Shown: positions 56,811-64,000 of the stretch, piece after piece
How positions within the stretch are numbered: the first letter of the stretch is position 1
How the letters are laid out: each line of letters begins with the position of its first letter
Assembly: GCF_014646075.1 (NCBI RefSeq)
Contig: NZ_BMMT01000002.1
Span: 434,001-498,000 of the forward strand
DNA from: Saccharopolyspora thermophila
GTDB taxonomy: Bacteria > Actinomycetota > Actinomycetes > Mycobacteriales > Pseudonocardiaceae
DNA length: 64,000 bases
Direction of reading: 5' to 3'
Translations under genes and position numbers: made by a program
The notes under the pieces: generated by a model
What the model was told of the DNA's origin: nothing
Seen by the model: the letters and a program-made list of their open reading frames with translations, nothing else
Databases searched by the model: none

Positions 56811-57578
56811 ATGAATTCGTTCTTCGCCGGAACCCGCACGCTCGGCACCGGATTCGCCATCATCCTGCGCAGTCCCCGGCTGCTGTTGCTGGGTGCGTTG
56901 CCGGCGCTGATCAGCGCCGTGCTGCTGCTCGCCGGCCTCGGCGCCCTGACCTACTTCAGCGGTGACGTGGTCACCTGGCTGACCCCGTTCGCCGAGGGGT
57001 GGAGCGACGTCGCCCGCAACGCCCTGCGTATCCTGCTCGGCGTGGCGCTCGTCGGCGCCGCCGCGGTGCTCGCCTCGGTGTCGTTCATCGCGCTGACGTT
57101 GCTGGTCGGCGGCCCGTTCTACGAGCACATCGCGGAGCAGGCCGAGGAGCGGCTCGGGCTGGACACCTCCGATGACGGCGCCGGCCTGGTGCGCTCGCTC
57201 GCCCGCGGCATCCGGGACTCGCTGAAACTGGTCGGGATCGCGGCGGTCGGCGCCGTCGTGCTGTTCGCCATCGGGTTCGTCCCGGTCGTCGGGCAGATCG
57301 CGGCGCTGGTGCTCGGCGCCCTGTTCGGCGCGTGGGTGCTCGCCCTGGAGATGGTCGGCCTGGTGTTCCAGCGGCGCGGCCTCACGCTCGGCGACCGCCA
57401 TCGGGAGCTGCGCCGCCACCGGGCGGTGGTGTTCGGCTTCGCCCTGCCCACCTACCTGCTGTGCCTGGTCCCGGTCCTGCAGCTGGTGGTGATCCCGTCG
57501 GCGGTGGTCGGCGGCACGCTGCTGGCGCACCGGGTGCTGGGCCCGGCGCCCCGGCGAGGTGCCGTTGCGCAGCGGTGA
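56811..57578 (+). CDS. EI24 / CysZ-like membrane protein
   Basis: 255 residues from ATG 56811. Four to six hydrophobic helices with the EI24 domain pattern LLVGGPFYEHIAEQAEERLG, GFVPVVGQIAALVLGALFGA and FQRRGLTLGDRHRELRRHRA. The EI24/CysZ family includes sulfate permeases of cysteine synthesis, but many actinobacterial members are uncharacterised, so a sulfate role is only possible. It starts 80 bases after the 70-residue protein gene and 35 bases before the amidohydrolase gene. Confidence 0.85.
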   Translation: MNSFFAGTRTLGTGFAIILRSPRLLLLGALPALISAVLLLAGLGALTYFSGDVVTWLTPFAEGWSDVARNALRILLGVALVGAAAVLASVSFIALTLLVGGPFYEHIAEQAEERLGLDTSDDGAGLVRSLARGIRDSLKLVGIAAVGAVVLFAIGFVPVVGQIAALVLGALFGAWVLALEMVGLVFQRRGLTLGDRHRELRRHRAVVFGFALPTYLLCLVPVLQLVVIPSAVVGGTLLAHRVLGPAPRRGAVAQR

Positions 57579-57613
57579 TTCGCGCCGCACCGCGTTCGGC
57601 CTAGAGTCGGGGT

Positions 57614-58927
57614 GTGACGCAGCCTGGGCGACCCGATGACTCCTACCTGCGCGCGGTGTCGGCGGCGACCGAGCGGGCGGTGGCCGCGGCCGAGCCGATC
57701 CGGTCTGACTTCGCCGGTGCCGGCGAGGCGCTGCGAGCCGACGTCGAGCGGTGGGTGGACGACCACGCCGCGGACCTGCTGGCGCTGAGCCACGACCTGC
57801 ACGCGCACCCCGAGGAGGCGTTCGCCGAGCACCGGTCCGTCGCGCGGGTCGCGGAACTGCTGCGGCAGCGCGGTTTCGACGCCGAAGTCGGTGTCGGCGG
57901 ACTGGAAACGGCGCTGCGCACCGGGATCGGCACCGGGAGTCCGCACGTCGCGGTGCTGGCCGAGTACGACGCGCTGCCCGGCATCGGGCACGGCTGCGGG
58001 CACAACATCATCTGCGCTGCCGGGGTCGGAGGTTTTCTCGCCGCGGCCACGGCCGTGGCGGTCACCGGCGGCCGGGTGACCCTGGTGGGCACTCCGGCCG
58101 AGGAGGGCGGCGGCGGCAAGGAGCACCTCGCCAGGGCGGGCGTTTTCGACGACGTCGACGCGGTCGTGATGCTGCACCCGTTCTCGCACGACATCGCCAC
58201 GCACCCGTTCCTGGGGCGCCGCCAGCTGGAGGTCGTCTTCCACGGGGTGGCCGCGCACGCCGCCGCGCAGCCGTTCATGGGGCGCAACGCCCTGGACGCG
58301 GTGGTGGCGACCTACCAGGGCGTGGCCGCGCTGCGCCAGCACATCCCCTCGACGGACCGGGTGCACGGGATCATCACCGACGGCGGCAAGCGCCCGAACG
58401 TGGTGCCCGACCGCGCCGCGGCGCTGTTCTACGTGCGTTCCGCGGAGCCGGGTTCGCTGCAGGACCTGGCCGCGCGCATCGAGGCGATCGCGCACGGCGC
58501 GGCCTCGATGACCGGCTGCGGCGTCGAGCTGAGGTGGGACGAGAGCCCGGCCTACCTGCCGATCCGGCACAACGACACGCTGGCGGCCCGCTGGGCGCGG
58601 CACCAGGCGCGCCGGGGCCGCACGTCGCTGCCGCGGGGTGTGGTGCCGGAGTACCTGACGGGGTCGACGGACCTGGGCAACCTCAGCTACCGGCTGCCCG
58701 CGATCCACCCGATGATCGGCCTGGGTGATCCGAACCTCTCGCTGCACACCGAGGAGTTCGCCGCCGCGGCGGCCTCCGCAGCGGGGGACCAGGCGGTGCT
58801 GGACGGCGCGGTGGGCCTGGCTCTGACCACAGTGGACTTTCTGGCGGACGCGGAGCTGCGCGCGGCGGTCCGCGAGGAGTTCGAAGCGGCGGGCGGAGCC
58901 CTTGACGTCACCACCTACTTCGCCTGA
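57614..58927 (+). CDS. M20-family amidohydrolase
   Basis: 437 residues from GTG 57614. TAGAGT at 57602-57607 ends six bases before it without a ribosome site, pointing to a leaderless start. Metal-site motifs are VLAEYDALPGIGHGCGHN, GTPAEEGGGGKEHLA and the late LSLHTEEFAAAA; the dimerisation region has VFHGVAAHAAAQPFMGRNAL. The closest group is AbgB/amidohydrolase-like M20D proteins that cut amide-linked amino acids from conjugates. Substrate unknown. Confidence 0.9.
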   Translation: MTQPGRPDDSYLRAVSAATERAVAAAEPIRSDFAGAGEALRADVERWVDDHAADLLALSHDLHAHPEEAFAEHRSVARVAELLRQRGFDAEVGVGGLETALRTGIGTGSPHVAVLAEYDALPGIGHGCGHNIICAAGVGGFLAAATAVAVTGGRVTLVGTPAEEGGGGKEHLARAGVFDDVDAVVMLHPFSHDIATHPFLGRRQLEVVFHGVAAHAAAQPFMGRNALDAVVATYQGVAALRQHIPSTDRVHGIITDGGKRPNVVPDRAAALFYVRSAEPGSLQDLAARIEAIAHGAASMTGCGVELRWDESPAYLPIRHNDTLAARWARHQARRGRTSLPRGVVPEYLTGSTDLGNLSYRLPAIHPMIGLGDPNLSLHTEEFAAAAASAAGDQAVLDGAVGLALTTVDFLADAELRAAVREEFEAAGGALDVTTYFA

Positions 58928-59047
58928 CTCCGCCGCCGCGGAGCCATGATCTGCGACGGAAGATCGGCGCACCGCGGTCGAACCGGAGCTCGTCGTGCGC
59001 GCGTCCGGCTGCGCTACGCTGGAACGCGGCCTGTCACCGAACACGAG

Positions 59048-59764
59048 ATGTCTACTGTGGATGAATTGGTGCGGGAGTGGACCGCGCAGCTGCTCGACCC
59101 GGGCAACGCCGCCGCCCTCGTGGTGGGCGCGGTCGCGCTGGTCCTGGTGCTCAACCGCAGCACGTGGCCGCTGCTGCGCAACGTCGTGACGATCGCGCAC
59201 GAGGGCGGGCACGCGGTGGTCGCGTTGCTCAGCGGCCGCAAGCTCAACGGCATCCGGCTGCACTCCGACACCTCCGGGCTGACCGTCTCCACGGGGCGGT
59301 CGAGCGGACCCGGCATGGTCCTCACCCTGCTCGCCGGGTATCCGGCCGTGTCGCTGCTGGGACTCGGCGGCGCGTGGCTGGTCGCCGCCGACCTCGCCCA
59401 GGTGATGCTGTGGGTCGCCATCGGGTTGCTCGTCGTGATGCTGCTGGCCATCCGCAACGCCTACGGTGTGCTGTCCGTGCTGGTCACCGGCGGTGTGCTC
59501 GTCGCGGTGTCGTGGTTGGCCACCCCCGCCTGGCAGGCCCTGTGCTGTGCGCTGTTCAGCTGGTTTCTGCTCTTCGGCGGCCTGCGGCCGATCGGCGAGC
59601 TGCGGCGCAAGCGGTCCCGGGGCCGCGCGCCGGACTCCGACGCCGACCAGCTGGCCCGGTTGACCGGGGTGCCGGCTGCGATGTGGCTGCTGTGCTGGTA
59701 CCTGATCGGCGTGGTGGCGCTGCTGCTGGGCGCGCGTTGGTTGCTGCTGATGCCGCAGGTGTGA
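59048..59764 (+). CDS. M50-type membrane metallopeptidase-like protein
   Basis: 238 residues from ATG 59048. Five to six hydrophobic helices; the zinc motif HEGGH (H51-H55) lies at the end of TWPLLRNVVTIAHEGGHAVV, followed by LLSGRKLNGIRLHSDTSG. This is the M50B-like group of small actinobacterial membrane proteins. The second-half Asp motif expected for site-2 proteases is not obvious, so true intramembrane proteolysis is unproven. The ribosome site is weak. Confidence 0.85.
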   Translation: MSTVDELVREWTAQLLDPGNAAALVVGAVALVLVLNRSTWPLLRNVVTIAHEGGHAVVALLSGRKLNGIRLHSDTSGLTVSTGRSSGPGMVLTLLAGYPAVSLLGLGGAWLVAADLAQVMLWVAIGLLVVMLLAIRNAYGVLSVLVTGGVLVAVSWLATPAWQALCCALFSWFLLFGGLRPIGELRRKRSRGRAPDSDADQLARLTGVPAAMWLLCWYLIGVVALLLGARWLLLMPQV

Positions 59765-59810
59765 GACGGCGCTCGTTGCCTGTCGGCCCGCCATCCACCA
59801 CCATCGCGGC

Positions 59811-60716
59811 GTGACAAGTTCTTCCACTGTCTTGGGCGGCGAGTTCGCGCTGGGCGCGGACGTGACGGTGCACCGAGTCGGTTTCGGCGCCATGCAGCTG
59901 GCGGGACCAGGCGTGTTCGGCCCGCCGACCGATCGCGACCGGTCGATCCGCGTGCTGCGCCGGGCCGTTGAGCTGGGCATTGACCACATCGACACCAGCG
60001 ACTTCTACGGCCCCTGGGTGGTCAACGAGCTGATCGCCGAGGCGCTGCATCCCTACGGCGACAACCTCGTGCTGGCCACGAAGATCGGCGCCTACCGGGA
60101 CCACCAGGGAGCGTGGCTGCCGCTGAGCCATCCGGACGCGCTGCGCGCCCAGGTGCACGACAACCTGCGCCGCCTGCGGGTCGAGGCGCTGGACCTGGTG
60201 TACCTGCGCTACATCGCCGACCAGCCCGGCATCGAGCTGGCCGACCAGCTCGGGGCGCTGGTCGAGCTTCGTGAGCAGGGGCTGGTGCGCAACATCGGGC
60301 TGTCCAACGTGTCCGCCGAGCAGTTCGAGCAGGCGCGGCAGCACACCGAGATCGCCGCCGTGCAGAACCTTTACAACGTGGTGAACCGCAGCTCCGCGGA
60401 CCTGCTGGACCGCACCGCGCGGGTCGGTGTCGCCTTCGTCCCGTTCTTCCCGCTGGGCTCCGGGTTCTCCGCCAGCCGCGCCCGCGAGGACGGCGTGCTG
60501 CGCTCGATCGCGGAGCGGCTCGGCGCGACACCGGCCCAGGTGTCCCTGGCCTGGCTGCTGCGGCGGTCGCCGAACGTCCTGCTCATCCCGGGCACGTCGT
60601 CGGTGGCGCACCTGGAGGAGAACACCGCGGCGGCGGTGGTGGAGCTCACCGCGGACGACGTGGCGGCGCTGGACGCGCTGGTCGCGGAGGGCGAAAGCCT
60701 CGAAGCAGCCCACTGA
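59811..60716 (+). CDS. Aldo/keto reductase
   Basis: 301 residues from GTG 59811, which has no ribosome site and may be leaderless. The family tetrad is present: D and Y in HIDTSDFYGPWVVNELIAEA, K in LVLATKIGAY, and the later HDNLRRLRVEALDLVYLRY, where the usual His of the LVQ(L)H motif is replaced by tyrosine or arginine. NADPH-site residues lie in LIPGTSSVAHLEENTAA. Related proteins are annotated as oxidoreductases of unknown substrate. Confidence 0.9.
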   Translation: MTSSSTVLGGEFALGADVTVHRVGFGAMQLAGPGVFGPPTDRDRSIRVLRRAVELGIDHIDTSDFYGPWVVNELIAEALHPYGDNLVLATKIGAYRDHQGAWLPLSHPDALRAQVHDNLRRLRVEALDLVYLRYIADQPGIELADQLGALVELREQGLVRNIGLSNVSAEQFEQARQHTEIAAVQNLYNVVNRSSADLLDRTARVGVAFVPFFPLGSGFSASRAREDGVLRSIAERLGATPAQVSLAWLLRRSPNVLLIPGTSSVAHLEENTAAAVVELTADDVAALDALVAEGESLEAAH

Positions 60717-60934
60717 TCATTCGGAGTTGCGTGGAGGGCATCTCCGGCCAGGTGGTCAGGGGGTGCCCTTCACCCGGAACGGCCTCACGTGATCAGGCGC
60801 AGCTTTGTCCAATTTGTTCGAAAAGTCGTCTCGATCGATACGGATGGTCGCGGCACGGTCACGCCTCACCGGCCCGGCTGGTGTCACCCAGTAGTCTTGC
60901 CGACACGCACTGGCACAAGGAGTGAGGCGCCACC

Positions 60935-61744
60935 GTGACCGAACAGGCGACGTGGGTTCCTGACGACGTCGACGAGGAGGTTCCCAGCGCGGCGCGGCTC
61001 TACGACTACCTGCTCGGTGGCGCGCACAACTTTGCTGCGGACCGCGCGCTGGCCGAGAAGTTCCTTGCCGCCCTGCCCAGCGCGCGGGACGTGGCCCGCC
61101 TCAACCGGGCCTTTCTGCGCCGGGCAGTGGTGTTCCTCGCCGATCAGGGCATCCGGCAGTTCCTCGACGTCGGCTCCGGGATCCCGACGGTCGGCAACGT
61201 GCACGAGATCGCCCACGACATCGACCCGCAGGCGCGCGTGGTCTACGTCGACCACGAGTCCGTCGCCGTCGCGCACAGCCAGCTGCTGCTGGACGGCAAC
61301 GACAACGCCACCATCGTGCAGGCCGACCTGCTGGAGCCGGACGCCATCCTGCAGCACCCGGAAACCCGCCGGCTGCTGGATTTCTCCCAGCCGATCGGGC
61401 TGATCATGGCGGGGGTCATCCACTTCGTCCCGCACGAGGCCGACGCCCCGGCGATCATCGCCGCCTACCGCGACGCGCTCGCCCCTGGCAGCTACCTGGC
61501 GCTGTCGCACTTCACCGCCGACATCAGTCCGGACGAGATGGCCGGTGTGGTGGAGATCATGCGCCGCAGTTCCGACCCGATCCACCCCCGCACCCGCGCG
61601 GAGATCACCGAGCTGTTCGCCGGCTTCGAGATCGTCGAACCCGGCATCGTGGGCACCGCGCTGTGGCGCCCCGACCGGCCGGAACAGGCCGCCGACGAGC
61701 CCGGCGGCTCGCAGATCTACGCGGGGGTGGGACGCAAGCTGTGA
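60935..61744 (+). CDS. SAM-dependent methyltransferase, DUF574 (Methyltransf_19) family
   Basis: 269 residues from GTG 60935 behind AAGGAG. Family hallmarks: SAARLYDYLLGGAHNFAADR near the start, the SAM site FLDVGSGIPTVGNVHEIA, VVYVDHESVAVAHSQLLL and GVIHFVPHEADAP. The group is abundant in actinomycetes and of unknown substrate. Start 85 bases before the stop-to-start gap leading into the PAS-GGDEF-EAL gene on the same strand, so the two may share a transcript. Confidence 0.92.
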   Translation: MTEQATWVPDDVDEEVPSAARLYDYLLGGAHNFAADRALAEKFLAALPSARDVARLNRAFLRRAVVFLADQGIRQFLDVGSGIPTVGNVHEIAHDIDPQARVVYVDHESVAVAHSQLLLDGNDNATIVQADLLEPDAILQHPETRRLLDFSQPIGLIMAGVIHFVPHEADAPAIIAAYRDALAPGSYLALSHFTADISPDEMAGVVEIMRRSSDPIHPRTRAEITELFAGFEIVEPGIVGTALWRPDRPEQAADEPGGSQIYAGVGRKL

Positions 61745-61829
61745 GCCGCTCACGGGGGGCGTGTCGCAGATCGTCGATGATGTTGTTAGGAAGGTGGCAT
61801 TGCCAGCGAACGCGTGACGGACGGTCAAG

Positions 61830-63992
61830 ATGAGCGAGGGAACTGCCGACGCCCCTGAAGGGACGCCGGAGGTGCTGGTCCCGCAGCGGTACGACGCCGA
61901 GTGGCGGGCCGAGGTGGCCCGCCGGTGGGCCGCTCAGCTGAGCACCGCCTCCTACATCCCGCTGGCCCGCGACACCGTCGAGCACACCCTGCAGGACCTG
62001 CTCACCGACATCGTCAAGGCGCTGGACGATCCGGTCGCGGTGGAGGAGGTCGGCCGCGCCGTGGGCAGCCGACTGGTCGAGATCCACGCCACCGGTGAGG
62101 ACAGCCTGACGCTGAGCCTGGCCGTGCTGCGCGACGCGCTGGTCCACCAGCTCGGCAACGACGAGGTGCGCGGCATGATGGGCCTCGTCGCCGCGATCGC
62201 CGCCGGGTACGCCGCGGCCGACCGCGAGAGCACGTTCATCCAGCAGGAGACGCTGAAGAAGGCGCTGCTGCGGTCGAAGCTGAAGGCCGACCGGGAACTG
62301 GCGGCCAGCGAGGCGCGGTTCGGGGAGGTGTTCACCACCACCCCGATCGGGGTCGCGATCTGCGACCTGACCGGCAAGTTCGTGCAGGTCAACCCGGCCT
62401 GGGAGGCCACCCTCGGCTACCACTCGCAGCACCTGGCGTCGATGACGATCCACGACCTGTTCCATCCCGACGACGCCGAGTACCTGACCAGCGCCTACGC
62501 CGAACTGGCCGAGGGCGGCAGCGCCCAGCGGCTCAGCGAGCGGAAACGCCTGCTGCGCGCCAACGGCGAGGAAGCCTGGGCGTACCTGGCGGTGTCGGTG
62601 CTGCGCGGATCGGACGGGGCGCCGTGCAACTTCGTCACGATGGTCGAGGACATCACCGAACTGCACATGCTGCAGGAGCGCTTCCAGTACCAGGCGCTGC
62701 ACGACGCGCTGACCGGGTTGCCGAACCGGCAGTTCTTCCACACCCGGCTGGAGGCGGCCATCGCGCAGCTGCCCGCGGACGCCCGGCTGACGCTGTACCA
62801 CCTGAGCCTGGACGGCTTCGAGCTGATCAACGACGGGCTGGGCTACGAGGTCGGCGACCGGGTGATCAAGGTGGTGGCCCGGCGGCTGGAGGCGCTGGTC
62901 GAGAACGAGGAGGCCATCGTCGCCCGCTTCGGCGGCACCGAGTTCGCCGTCATGATCTGGGAGCAGGCGACGACCCCACCGGTCGCGCAGCTGCCCCAGC
63001 TGATCAACGAGATGCTCGCCGAACCCATCTACGTCGGCGAGCACGGCATCGCCGCGTCGGCCAGTGTCGGCGTGGTCCAGCGGGTGGTGGCCGAAGCGGA
63101 CGCGGCGAACATGCTGTGGGCCGCGGACGTCGCGTTGCGCCGCGCGGAGTCGGCGGGCAAGCGGCAGTGGGCGCTGTTCGACCCGGACCGGGCGCCGGAG
63201 GAGCGCGTCGAGTCCAAGCTGGCGGCGGTGATGCCGGGCGGCCTGGAGCTCGGGGAGTTCGACGTGGTCTACCGGCCGCTGGCGCGGCTGGACTCCGGTC
63301 GGCTGGTCACGTTGCGGGCCGAACTGCGATGGGAGACCGGTCAGTACGGCACCTTCGAGCACACCGAGGTCCTGCGGCTGGCCGAGCGGTCCGGGGTGAC
63401 GTTGTCGCTGCGGGACTGGATGTTCCAGACGGCCTGGCAGCAACTGCGCGAGTGGCACGAGTCCGGGCACCGGGTGCGGTTGACGCTCATGCTGAGCCGC
63501 AACCAGGGCCAGGATCCCGACCTGGCCGCGATGATCCACCGCGCGCTCGACGCGGGGGACGTCGATCCGCAGTGGCTGCGGCTGTGCCTGCCGGTGGCGG
63601 CGGTCGGCGGCGACAACGAGGAAGCCCGCGACAACGTCCGCTATCTCGCCAACCGCGGCATCGGGACGTCCCTGCACGGCTTCCACGGCTCGCCCGAGGA
63701 ACTGCGGCTGCTGCGCGACCTGCCGGCCGACGTGGTGCGCCTGGACGACGCACTGGTCGACATCGTGCGCACCGCGGAATCCCCGGAAGTGCCCGAGGTG
63801 CAGGCGATCCGCAGCCTGGTGCCGCTGGTGCACGCATGCGGCGCGGCGGTGTGCGTCAGCGGGGTCGACTCCGAGGAGCAGGCGGCGGTCTGGCGGGAGA
63901 TCGGCTGTGAGATCGGCGCCGGAGCGCTCTTCGGCGAACCCCTACTGTCCTTCGACGTCCCCGACTTTCTCGAGGGCACCAACCTCGCCTAG
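61830..63992 (+). CDS. PAS-GGDEF-EAL protein with degenerate catalytic motifs
   Basis: 720 residues from ATG 61830, no membrane segments. Order: an N-terminal helical domain (about 20-150), a PAS domain (about 158-285, FTTTPIGVAICDLTGKFVQV), GGDEF (about 290-440) and EAL (about 450-710). The diguanylate-cyclase signature reads GGTEF (368-372) instead of GGDEF/GGEEF. The EAL signature is replaced by LRAELRW, the DDFGTG loop by LHGFHGSPEE, and metal ligands are not apparent. So the protein probably neither makes nor breaks c-di-GMP but could bind it or signal through PAS. Family membership is certain; loss of activity is inferred. Confidence 0.9.
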   Translation: MSEGTADAPEGTPEVLVPQRYDAEWRAEVARRWAAQLSTASYIPLARDTVEHTLQDLLTDIVKALDDPVAVEEVGRAVGSRLVEIHATGEDSLTLSLAVLRDALVHQLGNDEVRGMMGLVAAIAAGYAAADRESTFIQQETLKKALLRSKLKADRELAASEARFGEVFTTTPIGVAICDLTGKFVQVNPAWEATLGYHSQHLASMTIHDLFHPDDAEYLTSAYAELAEGGSAQRLSERKRLLRANGEEAWAYLAVSVLRGSDGAPCNFVTMVEDITELHMLQERFQYQALHDALTGLPNRQFFHTRLEAAIAQLPADARLTLYHLSLDGFELINDGLGYEVGDRVIKVVARRLEALVENEEAIVARFGGTEFAVMIWEQATTPPVAQLPQLINEMLAEPIYVGEHGIAASASVGVVQRVVAEADAANMLWAADVALRRAESAGKRQWALFDPDRAPEERVESKLAAVMPGGLELGEFDVVYRPLARLDSGRLVTLRAELRWETGQYGTFEHTEVLRLAERSGVTLSLRDWMFQTAWQQLREWHESGHRVRLTLMLSRNQGQDPDLAAMIHRALDAGDVDPQWLRLCLPVAAVGGDNEEARDNVRYLANRGIGTSLHGFHGSPEELRLLRDLPADVVRLDDALVDIVRTAESPEVPEVQAIRSLVPLVHACGAAVCVSGVDSEEQAAVWREIGCEIGAGALFGEPLLSFDVPDFLEGTNLA

Positions 63993-64000
63993 CGCTCCGC

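Overview
The window looks like chromosomal DNA of a high-GC, non-mycolate actinomycete, most likely Pseudonocardiaceae (Saccharopolyspora or Amycolatopsis type). Supporting signs are GC-rich third codon positions, many GTG starts, several apparently leaderless genes (a TANNNT hexamer ending 7-8 bases before a GTG), and families typical of the group: DUF397, DUF3558, DUF574-type methyltransferase, HelD, an RsbW/SigB-F pair and an AAA-ATPase LuxR regulator. No rRNA, complete tRNA, CRISPR, insertion sequence, prophage or replication origin was seen. The genus is an inference.

Layout. 1-7.8 kb: the 5' part of a cobalamin-type substrate-binding lipoprotein gene behind a cobalamin riboswitch, then gltB-gltD (glutamate synthase). 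7.8-18.5 kb: HelD-like RNA polymerase-recycling helicase, DUF2867 gene, a divergent gluconate permease/GntR pair with an operator, a secreted lysozyme-like transglycosylase, a large LuxR-AAA regulator, a broken DUF3558 lipoprotein gene, DUF2461 and VanZ genes. 18.5-25.8 kb: pyk, tesB, a divergent Lrp/LysE pair, dacB, DedA and bioB. 25.9-30.3 kb: amino-acid permease and a gcvT-glyA operon behind a tandem glycine riboswitch, with a strong terminator. 30.3-35.1 kb: TetR regulator with a 17-bp operator opposite an acyl-CoA dehydrogenase, a 51-residue conserved protein, and a Tm-1-like/PEP-hydrolase-like/SRPBCC operon.

35.2-41.8 kb is the most unusual stretch. It holds an NDP-sugar epimerase, a membrane glycosyltransferase fused in frame to a polyprenyl-phosphate GT2, a GtrA flippase-like protein, a close SQD1-type UDP-sulfoquinovose synthase, and a TauE/SafE sulfite exporter behind a cysteine-type leader peptide. 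Together these suggest a lipid-linked glycan decoration pathway, possibly carrying a sulfonated sugar, with sulfite handling next to it.

42.2-50 kb: LytM (M23) peptidase, RsbW/SigF-type switch with a candidate autoregulatory promoter, DsbA-VKOR oxidative folding pair, ATP-dependent DNA ligase, FCD-type GntR, a thioesterase remnant, PucR regulator and an orphan DUF397 gene. 50-55.2 kb: lpdA-pdhA-pdhB-pdhC, with a terminator-like hairpin inside the operon and a strong terminator after it. 55.3-64 kb: an iron-siderophore-type binding lipoprotein with an iron-box-like site, small and membrane proteins (EI24/CysZ-like, M50), an M20 amidohydrolase, an aldo/keto reductase, a DUF574 methyltransferase and a PAS-GGDEF-EAL protein whose catalytic motifs are degenerate.
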